Shown: positions 12,186-23,915 of the stretch, one piece after another
How positions within the stretch are numbered: position 1 is the stretch's first letter
Layout: each line of letters begins with the position of its first letter
From: Vicia villosa
Lineage: Eukaryota; Streptophyta; Magnoliopsida; Fabales; Fabaceae
Assembly: GCF_029867415.1 (NCBI RefSeq)
Contig: NC_081186.1
Span: 27,345,915-27,409,914, forward strand
Length of the DNA: 64,000 nt
Direction: 5' to 3'
Made by a program: the position numbers and the translations under genes
Notes under the pieces: model-generated
The model's database searches: none
What the model was told of the DNA's origin: nothing
The model's input: the letters and a program-made list of their open reading frames with translations, nothing else

Positions 12186-13080
12186 CAAACAAAATTGAAT
12201 AATGACGTTACACAACGTTGGAGAGCACAAAAATTTATTGTATGATATAAAAGTTTATATATTTTTTTAAATATAATATTCTAAACATGTTTCTAAAGTA
12301 ATATTTAAAAATATATATTGAAATTATTTGTATATGAACTATGTCAAAATTTGAATGTACTATGTTTTTCAATTGCTCTATATTTTATTGATTTTAAAGC
12401 TTCAATTTTATATTATATATTTTTCAAATATTGTTTGTTTCATATTTGTAATTTTGAATGATTGGACATATTATATGTATCTTGTTGAAGGAAAAAATAA
12501 AAAGCTTAAGCTTTAATAGGTTTTGTATTGACTTTTGTGAATTCTTGTCTTTTAGTCTAGTCTACTCTTCTAATTTCAATCACATGCTTTTGATATGTAA
12601 GGATTCAATTTTTGTTATTTCCCTCCAAAATGGTTACATACTTTTTTTTTTTGACTTCAACTTTTTGTTCTTTTTCTTGATATGATATTTTTTTTAAAAA
12701 TAAACTTTAAGTTAACATCTAACTTTATTCTTTTTAATTTGATCACTAAACAAATTCAATTTAATTTGATTAAGGATATGTTTGGGGTGGTTTTGAAAAT
12801 TAATTTTAAAGTAAAGAGATAATTTTCTATGTGTTTTTTAGTGAAAAAATTTCTAACTTCTCTTTAAAAAAAATTTAACGTGTTTTTCCCTTTTACCCTT
12901 ACTAAGGTTAGAACCATCATTTTAGTATTCTCCCAGATCTCTCTGGTTTGCTTTCTAAATTTCTTTTGGTCTCTTCTCTTTTCCTTCGAAGGAAGAACGT
13001 TTTTTTCCTTTGTGTTTCTCTGGTGTTTCGTTTGAAGGAGTATCAGCTGACGATTTAGGTTTTGTTTTGAAATGAGCGAA
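12186..13080. other. AT-rich intergenic DNA
   Basis: AT-rich with long T and A runs. I recognise no gene. The last 150 bp may be the 5' untranslated part of the LINE that follows. Confidence 0.5.
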
Positions 13081-13084
13081 AAGC

Positions 13085-13778
13085 ATGGACAAATGGAGGA
13101 ATATCCAGTTGTCTAAGGAGGAGGAAGAAGGTATTACGGCGGAGGTGGAGGAGGCATGTAAAGATGAGGTTTTTCAAAGAACTTTAGCAGCAAAGCTTTG
13201 GACAGATAACAATTTCAATACTCGGGCTTTCACCAACACGATGATAGAAGCCTGGAAACTAAAAATCTAGTGGAAGTTCAGGAGTTGAGTAAGAACCTTT
13301 TTCCTTTTTCAGTTTTCCACAAAGAGAGACCTCGAAGGGGTTATGAGAAATGGACCTTGGTCTTTTTATCGAAATATGTTGGTTCTTGCCCGGGTGTTTG
13401 GAGAGGAGCAGTCGTCGGAGTTGAATATGCATTTTGGTACTTTCTAGGTCAGGGAGTATGAACTCCCTCTTATGCTTAGATCGGAAGCTATGGCAAGGAA
13501 GTTAGGGGGTATTTTGGGAGACTATGAAGAGATGGACCAAAAAAAGGCACATAGGAATGGTAGGTTCCTTCGTATGAAGGTGAAGATCGACCTTAAAAAA
13601 CCCCTAAAAAGAGGGACAGTAATCAGATTTAAAGAGAAAAACTTACGAGTTCATTTCAAATATGAAAGGTTACTTACCTTTTGCTTCATTTGTGGAAGAG
13701 TGGGACATCAAATGAAAGATTGTGAAGTTGTAGAAGATCTTAATGACGAAGGATTTGAAGACCTTGAAGAGCAACATT
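13085..13778 (+). pseudogene. LINE (L1-type) ORF1, 5' part, frameshifted
   Basis: The frame opening at 13085 (MDKWRNIQLSKEEEEG) runs to 13270. A second frame then carries EGVMRNGPWSFYRN and ARVFGEEQSSELNMHFGTF. From 13472 a third stretch reads LPLMLRSEAMARKLGG through LKKPLKRGTVIRFKEKNLRV to a zinc knuckle CFICGRVGHQMKDC at about 13682-13723. That is the DUF4283 plus CCHC layout of plant L1-type LINE ORF1, an RNA-binding chaperone. At least two frame disruptions and the LTR insertion at 13,779 make it nonfunctional. Confidence 0.85.
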
Positions 13779-16012
13779 TGTAACACCCCAAATCTACCCG
13801 GTAAATTATAATACAAAAATCAGAGTATGTAAAAACTTTTCAACATATTCAGGGTATCACATTTCAACATAAACTTCAACTTGTATTTCCCTCAACATAG
13901 ATACATAGCATTCAAAAGAAAATTGATAACTTACTTCATTCTTATGACCACAAAACAACTTCTTTTAATAATAACGCAGCGAAATTTGCAACTTTTAACT
14001 TAGAAATCATTTAACAATATTTATTCAACTAACATCAAATTTAAATTATAATTATTAAACAAATACAGTAATAACAACATAGGAACAACAACATAAACAT
14101 CCCCCCGAGTGCTACGTATCAGAGCGACGCACTAACTTGGACTCGATGAAGCTACTAAATCTTTTTCACTACGTATCACCTAGACGTTACCAGCATAGGG
14201 GTAACATTCAAACAGAAGGGGTGAAATATCTAACAATATAAAGGAATGCATGATAAATAATATATGAGATACAGATCATACATAATTTCACCACTTCATA
14301 CAACAATTACTACAACTTCACAACTTATCAACACAATACAACTTTTACCACAACAAAACCATCAACAAAGCAACACAACAATTTCAACTTCACAACGATA
14401 TCATCAACACAGTATGACAACTATTTCATTATCACAACAACTAAAAAATGCGACTTAATATGCGACTCAATACTATGCATATGCATGTGGTACCATTTGG
14501 AGCAGAACTCCCAACTTAAAAATGGAGCAGAACTTCCAACTTAAAAATTGCCAATCCAGGCCAACGTGGTTTTCCATTTTCAGGCCATCGCGTTTGCCAT
14601 TTTTCAGGCCATCGTGTTTTCCATTTTCAGGCCATCATAAAAATATGCTATGCTATGCGACTCGACAATGCGACATCATAATCATACAAAATAACAACAA
14701 TGCAACAACTATGCAACCATAAGGCATAAGCCTTCAACAAACGCCAATATAGGTCATCACTTCATCATCATAACAACATCAATTCATCGTGTTATTCATA
14801 CCTCATCACAGACTTCATATTACACACATCATCGTAACATCATCAATTCATCATAATAACAACAAACATCATAGTACACAAGTCAAGTAATATCATGACA
14901 CAATTAATTCTATTCCTTAAGAAGAGCATATTTATTGTTAATTCATCACAAGGCATCATTATGAGCTCACACGGATCGAATACGTACAACCAATTGCTTC
15001 TAGCATACAACATCATCATCATCAACTCATACAGATCGAACATATACAACAGGCATAATTTATATTAAATAATTTTTTAATGGTTATCAATCCATTGTTA
15101 AAAGATAGGAATTTATTTTAGCTTTCCAAAGGTTCAAACGGCGCGTCAAACAGACACCCGAGTCAAAAGTTATGGCTTTTTGAAGTTTTGAAACAATTCA
15201 GTACAGTAGAACCCGGTTCCTCCAAACTGGGAACCGGTTCCCATATCTAAAAATCACATTTTTCGCTCCCGAAACTCTGGGAACTCGGTTCCCTCATTTG
15301 GGGAACCGGCTCCTGCTGTGACAAACCCAAAAATTGACTGTTTTGCTGCTACGAACCTCAACCCTTCAATACCCTAAAAACCCATACTTTCCCCATACGA
15401 AAATCACCAATAATCATAGTTTTTCAATGCAAATACCAATATCATACCATTGTTCACATACAAACATTTATTCCATCAACTGCACCGAATTCACACATCA
15501 TTCATAATATCCAAAAACACATAACAATTCAAATTCTTCACACATTCATGGATATACAATTATGAAATCTAACCTCTACCATACACATCATCATGCCAAC
15601 ACTTAGAGAGTAAGAACCCCACCCTTACCTTAGCAATTTTCTTCAAAAGCTTATTCTTCTCCAATGGAGTTCTCCCCCTTTATGCCCTAGCTTTCTCCTC
15701 TCTTGTTTCTTCCTACTTTCACAAATGCCACTTCTAATTCTTTCCCCCCAATTTTCTTTTATTCCACTTAAACATATAATTCTATTATCTTATTGGGCTT
15801 AGTATTCATACCCCATTTTACTACCACCAACCACTTAATAAGCTCGTATAGAATAATCTAATAATTATATTAATATTATTACCAATATTACTCAACTAAT
15901 CAACCAACATCAACATAGTAACTTATATCCACATATTCCATCATTTCACAACTTTGACAATTAATCTGGAATAATTTAATTAAATAATTAATTAAATTAT
16001 CGGGGCGTTACA
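13779..16012 (-). mobile_element. Solo LTR, Tekay-type, minus orientation, inside LINE ORF1
   Basis: Termini TGTAACACCCC and GGGGCGTTACA are inverted. The internal block at 15,120-15,190 is the reverse complement of the 4640-4870 block of the first solo LTR. The interrupted LINE frame resumes after it. Flanks are ACATT (13,774-13,778) and AGATC (16,013-16,017), matching at three of five positions, so a decayed target duplication is possible. Length is 2234 bp. The A/C-rich 14,264-14,460 stretch encodes nothing credible. Confidence 0.8.
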
Positions 16013-16455
16013 AGATCTATTTTATGGAGCTTGGTTGCGAGCATCTCCTTTGCCTATAATCCAGGAGGAACTGAAGAAAAAGGAATCAAATTCAAGTTCG
16101 TGTAGCAGAAGTTTGTTCAATCCGTCATCTGGCCAAAGTATGTGTGAGACCAAAGGAAAAGAAAAAGAAGGAGACGAAGGGGATGTAGAACAGAATAAGA
16201 AGAAAGAAGGTGAAAGGGAAAAGGTGAAGGCATCCAAGTCTAAAGAAGGGACCCAAAAGGGAAGTGTTTTGGAGATTGAGGCAATGGAGGAATCGTTAGG
16301 TGTTGTGGACATTTCTAACATTGGGCAGGGTTCGGAGAAAGAAGGACGTGATGGCATGGTTAATAGGAAGAAGTGGACAAGGAAGCAAGGTGTTAGGAAA
16401 GGAAGTCAAGCAAAGAAATTAGAGGTTGAATGTGGGAAAAGAAATCTGGTGGATG
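16013..16455 (+). pseudogene. LINE ORF1, 3' part
   Basis: Immediately after the solo LTR the sequence reads YGAWLRASPLPIIQEE, the segment that follows the zinc knuckle in plant L1 ORF1. It continues as a charged Lys/Glu/Ser-rich tail to about 16,455 (GKRNLVDV). The frame stays open to 16,738, but past 16,456 the sequence no longer looks like LINE. No ORF2 (endonuclease/RT) is present, so the copy is truncated. Confidence 0.8.
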
Positions 16456-16566
16456 TGACTAGGGCAATGCCTATAGTTTATTCGTCCATATACACATATG
16501 GAGTTTATTCTATTTCTTCCTATAGTGTTATATTTGTAAAGGGACTGACTAGGGCAATGCCTATAG
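16456..16566 (+). repeat. Direct repeat, 21 bp at 90-bp spacing
   Basis: TGACTAGGGCAATGCCTATA occurs at about 16,456 and again at about 16,546. It marks the point where LINE sequence changes into LTR-like sequence, so it may be a junction duplication or part of the flanking LTR. Confidence 0.8.
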
Positions 16567-17045
16567 ACCACCCCCAGGAGAGGTGGCGATCACATGTCGG
16601 CCTAATGGAGGTATTGCCTCATCCAAAAGCTTTTATATTGCACAATCATGAGAAACATGGGATAAGACGTTCCTTGGGCAGAAAGATGTCATGGTCATTA
16701 ACTGACCCACGACCCTTGGAAATAGGGATTCAATGATCCACCATTGACTAGGTGAGCGGTAACATTTTCTAAGGAAACTCTAGGCCAAAAAGGCCTCTAT
16801 AAATACTACTCCCATAAGGGGAGAGAGGATAAATCTTAAGTACCTCACATATGCTTATACCTAAGCAAACCACTTAATAACAAAGCATGTTATCTCACGT
16901 GAGCAAGACCTCTAAACTAGCGTAAAACACCACCATATAGGGCTTCTCGCCGCCGTAGGCAAGCACTAACCAACATACAACGCAATATACCAACGAAGGC
17001 CTTTGAGTTTCCATGCCCTTTGCAAGGGAAATATGCACACCTATA
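16567..17045 (+). mobile_element. Gypsy-type LTR fragment with TATA box and hairpin
   Basis: TATAAATA at 16,798-16,805 is followed by the inverted repeat CTCCC-ATAAG-GGGAG (16,809-16,823). Then comes an R/U5-like A/C-rich stretch with CGCCGCCG near 16,950. No ends are definable. The layout matches the fragment near 7470. Confidence 0.45.
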
Positions 17046-17060
17046 ATTTTTGACCAATAC

Positions 17061-17400
17061 TACTACGCCAAAATTGATATTTTGTATCACTTAATTTAAT
17101 AGCACTTTTAAAGAAAATGCTATTAAAAAGGAAAAAAAATATCTATAATAGCATTTTATGGTCGGGCGCTATTATAGGAGATAGACAATGTGATTTTGAT
17201 AGCACTTTCTAAAAAAATGCTATTATTAAACTTCATTAAGATAGCCCTTTTTTCAAAACGCTATTAATATATATGCTAAGATAACACTCTCTTCAAAACG
17301 CTATTAAAATTATTCTTTAAGATAGCATTTATATGAAACTGCTATTGTTTTAATAAAATATAATTAATAAAACAAAATAGAAACAAAACACACGTTCACG
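17061..17400 (+). mobile_element. CACTA (En/Spm-type) terminal region, degenerate
   Basis: TACTACGCCAAAA at 17,061 resembles the terminal CACTACGCCAAAA of legume CACTA transposons, with the first C changed. Behind it lie repeated subterminal motifs in both orientations: ATAGCNCTTTT, AAAACGCTATTA, TAGCATTTTATGG and GCGCTATTATAGG. Arrays of short subterminal repeats are typical of this superfamily. The opposite terminus was not found. Confidence 0.6.
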
Positions 17401-19682
17401 TTCCTATTGTCTTTTAATATATACTTAATACTTAATACTTAATAAAAAATAAAAAACTTTGGAGGATACTTTTTTGTTTTGGCGCATAAATTTTGGCCAC
17501 TCACCGCTTTCTCTTCTCCACTTCCACAACTCACTGCTTTCCTCTGATTATTCTACATCTTCGCCGTAATCTTTCGGTAACCCTAAGCCACACAAGAAGA
17601 AGCTCAGAGGAAACACCATCGATTCACCAACGTCGGCCATCGATTCTCCCTCGTTAGCCATCAATTCTCTCTTGTCAGCCATAGATTCTCCATCGTTTCA
17701 CCGGAAAGAAAGAACGAACCCAACAACACACTCTTCACCATTCGTCAGCCCATAACTCATGTACTCTTTGTCACGATTCATCACCAGAAAAAGGAAACTA
17801 CCTGAGATCGTACCGAAGTTGAAGTCTTCTCCAAAATCTTTGAAGCTAGGTATACCGATTCTTCTTTATTTTGAGCTTTTTTTTTACTTACTTATTTGTT
17901 CTGTTTGAGTCGAAAGTTTAGAAACATTGGAATTTTTTATATTTCTTCGTGCGATTTGAGGTGGTTTTGATAAAATCTGAGATCTTTGTTTTAGGAGTGT
18001 TATAACATAAGAATTTTATATCAGATATGGGCAAGAAGCAATTACTGAATATTGTTGATTAAAGGCTTGTTAACCATTATGAATATTCAACACATAATTT
18101 TAGCAGTGATAGTCATAGTGGTGAGTCCGTCGACGTCAGTTATAGGGATGGTAGTAACACATACTGGACTCAGAAAGTTGAGGAGTGCATAGCTGCTGCA
18201 ATGAGAATCAGTTTGTCATGTGTAGCACATCATCCCAAAAATAAATTTATATATGAATAGGAACTGTTTCGCTGCACAAAATAAAAGAGAGATTATCTTG
18301 CATAATTTATTTTGTGTTCAACCATAAGTTATTGGTATTGAATATGTTAAATCTCTGCAATATTCTGTTGGTTTTGCCAGTTCAAATTGTGATATGAAGT
18401 TTATATTTATAATAAGCCTCATAAGATCATTAATGTTGTTCTCATCTTTAGTCATGACTTCAATATACTCGGATTCACCAGGAGGACATCCTAAAGAGGT
18501 GTACCAAGAAATTTGATCGATAGAAGCCTTATAACCATCCTTTCTCATTTTTTTAACAAACCGTCTATTAAGAATTGTTGTTTTCTCATAACCATGTCTT
18601 CATAGTAATCCTGTTAGTAGGAAGTGTTAGTTGATGTTGTGTTAATCATCTAGTAATGAATTTTAGAATAATGTTTAATAGTGTAATGGATCAAAATGGG
18701 CAAAAGGAATTCCCTAACTAAAACTGGAACTTGGCTAATGGATTGATTGAAATGAATTGATGGTCAGCTGATAATTAGAGTTAATTCGTGATTTAGGTTT
18801 TGAATGGTTCTTGATGAATGGAAAACTGTCAATGTAAATGGATGCATTTGATATAATTATAAATGAATGTGTGCATACTGATCATGCTTGTTTCCTTCTA
18901 GTGAATTGAATGTGATTAACATGTTTGCTTGTATGGAATGGTTCTAAATGTTCATGAATATCATGTGGATAGATGAACATGAATGCTGAATTTTAGTGTA
19001 TGTATGCATTGATTCTGCTTCAACACAAACTTCATAACCTTAGGTTCTTATAAAGTTGTATCTCAAAATCTAATTTGATAAACCTGGTCAACCAACAAGA
19101 TATAAGGTAGTAAAACCTAGTAGTTTTTTCCCCTTATTTCTTAAATGGCCATCAGACCTGGTCCATACTGTCAGGTTTTTATTACTATCTTTTAAATACA
19201 AACACTTATCAGCATGGGGTTATTTTGTATTTTTGACAGAATATGGTTATGTTTTGACCAACACTTGTGTGCATTGTGGGAGAACTACGGTTTATTAACA
19301 TGTATACATAATTAAAACACAAGCATCACATCGTTTATGTTTTCAACAGGTCTAGGAATGGTTTCGTAAACTAACAGAAATTCTCTGGTAATCTTTAAGT
19401 AACGACATCCATTTTCGTCTACTGTTGGAGCATGAAGTTATTTGTGTATATTTAAAGTGTTATGCATGGATTCTTAATTAATTGAAAACGTTTTGTGTTG
19501 TTGAATAAGAATGGTGTTGTTTTCTATCTCTATCAGTGGAGCTTCCGTTTTGGTTGTGCCTGCATCGCTGTGTGTCGTTCTATGTTGTATCTTGTCTGAT
19601 TTTTTTTGTCCTGTTGTTGTTGGACCAGTCATGTGTGTTGCCTCAACTCTATAGTATTGTTTGCAAGTTTGATTGGAGTTAG
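17401..19682. other. Probable CACTA internal or unknown DNA
   Basis: Positions 17,500-17,860 are C/T-rich with repeats of the type ATCGATTC(A/T)CC and CCATCGATTCTCC, like a 5' untranslated leader. The rest is AT-rich with no recognisable domain. Short frames such as 18,548-18,318 (minus) match nothing I know. It could be the body of the CACTA element or old intergenic sequence. Confidence 0.3.
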
Positions 19683-19687
19683 CATAG

Positions 19688-22177
19688 TGTCATACCCCAA
19701 AATTTACCCGATATAATCCACATCTTCTAATTTATTAAGGGTGTTAAAAATTAAGAGCCAAAGGGTTTAATATATCTATTGTTAAACTCGACCTCTTATA
19801 AAATTCCCTTATAAATCGGTCAAAATAAAATAGGGGTTTGAATAGCAAGTATTTTGGGATCCAAACAATGGGCTCAATTATTACAAAAAAGGTTCTATCA
19901 TTTTTGAGATATTATTTGTGTTTCACTAACACTTTGTTTTTAATTATATTATTAGTTGGTATTAATATTTTTTTAATTTTACTAACTAATTATTGTTGAT
20001 TTTTTAGGATTATCATGAGTATTATTATTAATTATTAGTATTTTATTTATTATTATTATTATTAGTTATCATTATTAGTTTGTTAAAATAAAAATAAAAT
20101 AAAAAAACCCAAAACAGGTTTGTTCACGTTTCATGGAAAGAAGAGATTGGATTTGCAAAATTGAGGATCAAAAGGAAATATGGCAATATTGGATTTGATC
20201 CCAAATCAAATATCATGGCATTGAACAGCAAGATTTCTGATCAAAATAATGACCTAATTCAGAGCATATATAAACTAACAACAATTGCAGACAGGGGGGA
20301 TTTGGCGGGTCTAAAAAGGTCGGAACCGAGTCCATACATGTTCAAGGAGAAACCAAATTCATTCTTAAGGTGAGAGATCAATTCAGACAATCCCAAGCAT
20401 CCAAATCGATTCCCTGGAGTTTTTTGAGCGAATCCCAACATTCATCATCGACTAAAAGACGCTGAAGAATGTTCATATAACTCACGGTTTGGCACTTTTA
20501 AGTTTTTATTTGATTTCGTCAATTCACGCATGATAAATGTAATATGAATGCATATTCGTGTTCTTTATAGTGTTTTTAAGCTCTCTGTGTAGTTTAATTG
20601 GAGTTTGGGTGCAGATTCAGTATTTCGCCATTGATAGGGATCAGAAGCTTTGAATTGGGGTTTTCAGTTTAAGGAGAAATCGTGGCCTAAAGTCCTGGGT
20701 TTTTTCTGAAAAAAATACTCCACGAAGAAGAAGAGCAAAGGTGGCTGCTTGTTTTTTTTTTTTATTTACGTTGTTTGAGTTGTGATATAGGTTTCGCCCC
20801 AAAAGAATATCAGCAAATGGACTTGGTTGGGTTGGCTAAGCGCTTATGCAAGTGAGACCCAAGACCTGGGTTCGAGTCTCACCAGAGGCTTCTATTTTTT
20901 TTACAATTGCAAGTTCTGGTGTGATGAGGAATCTTGTACGCAGTCCACGCGCGAGACCATCACGCACCTCCAATCTCCACCATCAGATCGAACCTGTATC
21001 AGATCCAACGCATACTAATATGCAGGTCCACCATGGATCACCAGGAAGCCAATACACGGGATCTCGCCCCAGGTTTCTTATATTATTATTTTTTTTTGGT
21101 TTATTTAATTATTGTAATTAGATTAATTATATATTTAATTTAGGTTTAATTTAATTTATTTCTTTAAAATAGGGTTAGGCTAATGATTAGGATTAGAATA
21201 TTAACTCCCGATTATCTCGATTTTTGTCGATTTAATTTATTTAATTATTAAAAATCACAAAAAGCCCTAGAAAGGTTCATCAACACGTTAGGGTTCGCCC
21301 AATCCCATTGACCACTTGGCTAAGGTTTTAGGATTTAATTTATTACTCGTTCCGACCAAATCTATTGGTCGCGGTGATTAATAATCGATTAATTTAATTA
21401 ATCAAATCCAATAATAAAAAACGTCAATTCTAACTCTCCTTTAACGGATAAATGACGGGTGAATATCTATTTTACTCCGCCTTCGAATTGGTCGACTCTC
21501 TATGTCGTACTGATCAAATATCAAAATAAAGCATTTTAAAAAAACATTTAAAATACATTCAATTTGCTGCCCGCGACGATCGAATCTATCGATCTGAGTA
21601 ACTAGCAATGCCCCATTAATCTGTTAGCTATACTGATCAAATCTATTGATCATCGCATCTAACGGTGCCATATCAAATCAGGGTTGTACGCCCAAATCTT
21701 AAAATACACTAAACCACGACACTACGGATTTTCATCCTTTTCAATCAGGCAATTCAAAATGTCTTGCAAATCACAACTTCTAAAACTATGATAGGCCGTT
21801 CAAAAAGCCTTCAAACCATCCAAATTCAAATTCTAAGGCGTACAACCCTGTGCCCGAACTACGTTGACTCTGATTCTCCCTAAGGAGATACGTAGGCACT
21901 TGGATAACCAAGGCGAGTCCCCCTCCCTCAAAACCTCAATTCAGTTCAAATCTCAATTTTCACCCTATTCACTTCTTTAGCTATTAAACCTTAATAAATT
22001 TAGCCATAAGCCTTAACCTTAGATACAAACCTTAGGAAAGGGTTGAGGGTGCCTAACACCTTTCCTCGACCTGATTATAATAACTTACCCCGAATCTCTT
22101 AACTGCGTAGGGTTTCCTATTCGCTCTTCAGAATAGGTGGCGACTCTAAATCTTAATTTTTAGGGCAGGTTGCTACA
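19688..22177 (+). repeat. 5' LTR of the Ogre-type host element
   Basis: It begins TGTCATACCCC and ends GGTTGCTACA, 2490 bp. Its first kilobase matches 45,957-47,083 with about five substitutions by eye, plus small indels and one 126-bp length difference. Near the end are the CCTAAGGAGATACGTAGGCA block and AGGTGGCGACTCTAAA, both shared with the solo LTR at 42,839-45,578. A tRNA-like module lies at 20,833-20,902. Confidence 0.85.
20833..20902 (+). other. tRNA-like (Pol III type) module inside the 5' LTR
   Basis: An A-box-like TGGCTAAGCGC (20,833-20,843) and a B-box-like GGTTCGAGTCT (20,869-20,879) lie 36 bp apart. A run of eight T follows (about 20,895-20,902). Each box differs from consensus at about one position. 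Two other Ogre-type LTRs here have the same arrangement at the same relative place. Whether Pol III uses it is unknown. Confidence 0.5.
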
Positions 22178-22179
22178 GC

Positions 22180-22197
22180 TGGCGACTCTGCTGGGGA
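22180..22197 (+). other. Primer-binding site, tRNA-Arg type
   Basis: TGGCGACTCTGCTGGGGA starts two bases after the LTR end. This is the primer-site type reported for Ogre elements, complementary to the 3' end of tRNA-Arg. It fixes the element orientation as plus. Confidence 0.75.
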
Positions 22198-23081
22198 TTA
22201 ATCATTAATGGTGAATTATTATGCTCCTAAGGCTTGGTAGGGTTTAGGTTTCTTGGTAAATCATTTAGGTTTTTGGCGAACTTTTTAGGGTTTGGCCAAT
22301 TCGCCAAGATTAGGGTTTGGATTAGGATTTCATTTTTTTATTTAAATATTTAATTTTTTTTAATTATTTGTTTATTTACAATTCCCATTCACAATCATTA
22401 TTTACAACAATTTAAATGAATATTTGTCTACGTTAATATTTATTGTTGTACTGCGTTTTTGGAGCTACAAATGGCAGATTTGGAGATCAGGTTCTTTTAA
22501 ATATTTAAATTTTATTTATTTATTTATTTGCAATCTTATTTATTCTCTGCAACTCATTTTTTACCGCAATTCAATTAAATGTTTATTTAATTGAATATGT
22601 GTTATTTTATCGCATTTTTGGGATATATAAATTGCTGTCAAACCTAAGCGTGGGAATTATATTTAAGACCAGAGGGGAAATACATCGCCTACGAGTCTTA
22701 TTATAATTCCACTCAGAGTGGGTTGAATATCCGAAAATGTCTGATACGAGGCTTGACCTCGTTGAGGGCTGGACTTGGTATTTGGCTGATCTCTCTGGGA
22801 ACCTACCCCTAAAATTCGAACCTCATGGATCAAATGAGTTGTTCTAAAATCCAAAGATATAAAAAGTCTCGGCGGCTACGAACGACCCCATGAGACCTTC
22901 TAGAACATACCAATGGGAAGGGTAGGCACCCTAAGCCGTTACGTCGAACCTATGAACCTAGGGCTTATGTGCTTACGTGCTTATTATATATGCAATTTAT
23001 GTACTGCGAATGTCTTGCGTTTAATTTTTGCAGGTATTCCTACGTGTTCCATGGCCTGCAAGAACTTCGTTTCTAAGACCA
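22198..23081 (+). other. Leader of the Ogre-type element, no coding recognised
   Basis: AT-rich leader with repeated AGGGTTTAGG-type motifs (22,240-22,330). No gag-like frame. A short stretch near 22,890-23,080 begins to resemble the tandem repeats that follow. Confidence 0.45.
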
Positions 23082-23915
23082 TGTCCTTACCGCGAACGAC
23101 ACCTCCTTTTACGCACGTTGATTGACTTCTCGATAGTCATGAGACTTAGTGACTGTCATGAACAGTCACCCCGCGCCTGCATTTATGCACCCCCTAGCCT
23201 GTAGGGATTTTCTATTCATATCTCTGTATTCTTACAACTACGTGTCCTTCCCACGAAGGACATCTTCGTTTACGCACGTCAATTGGCCTCTCGATGGCCA
23301 TGTGATCTAGTGACCGTCCTGAACGATCACCCTGTGCTTACATCTACGCGCTCCCTAGCCTGTAGGGACTTTCCTTTTATATCTTTGTGTTTTACAACTA
23401 CGAGTCCTTCCCACGAAGGACATCTTCATTTACGCACGTCAATTGGCCTCTCGATGGCCATGCGATTCAGTGACTGTCTAGAACGGTCACCTCGTGCTTG
23501 CTCCTACGAACTCCCTAGCCTGTAGGGATTTCCTTCTATGTCCATTTGTTTTTACAATGACTTCGTCCTTCCCCTGAAGGACACACTCATTAACGCACGT
23601 CTATTGGCCTCTCGATGGCCATGAGATCTGGTGACTGTCTTGAATGGTCACTCCGTGCTTATTCCTGCGCACCCTCTAACTTGTAGGGTTTTGGGATTTC
23701 CATCTGTACATCTTTTATCCCTAGCCCGTAGGGCTTTCACTTCATCTGATATCGTCCTTAGATAAGTTGTGTTCCACACAGAGAACCTTCCCACCAAGGA
23801 CAACTTCATTGGTACACGTTGATTGGCCTCTCGATGGCCATGAGACTTGGTGACTGTCTTGAATGGTCACCAGCCGCTACCTTCTGCATACTCCCTAATC
23901 TAAGGGATTTCCATT
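23082..23915 (+). repeat. Tandem array A (about 160-bp units, 4-5 copies)
   Basis: Unit starts are marked by TAGCCTGTAGGG or variants at 23,195, 23,356, 23,516 and 23,677, so the spacing is 160-161 bp. A diverged partial unit precedes and follows. Each full unit contains four inverted repeats: CCCTA/TAGGG, GTCCTTC/GAAGGAC, TGGCC/GGCCA with loop TCTCGAT, and an 8-bp GTGACNGT stem with a 5-base loop. Short open frames here are by-products of the repeat. Confidence 0.9.

Noticed and set aside
16035..16736. 233-codon frame as a single protein
   Set aside because: Its first two thirds are LINE ORF1 tail. From 16,456 it runs by chance into LTR-like DNA with a 90-bp duplication.
20822..20902. Functional tRNA gene
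   Set aside because: Only the A/B boxes and a partial T-arm are present; no acceptor stem or anticodon arm can be drawn, so it is described as a tRNA-like module only.
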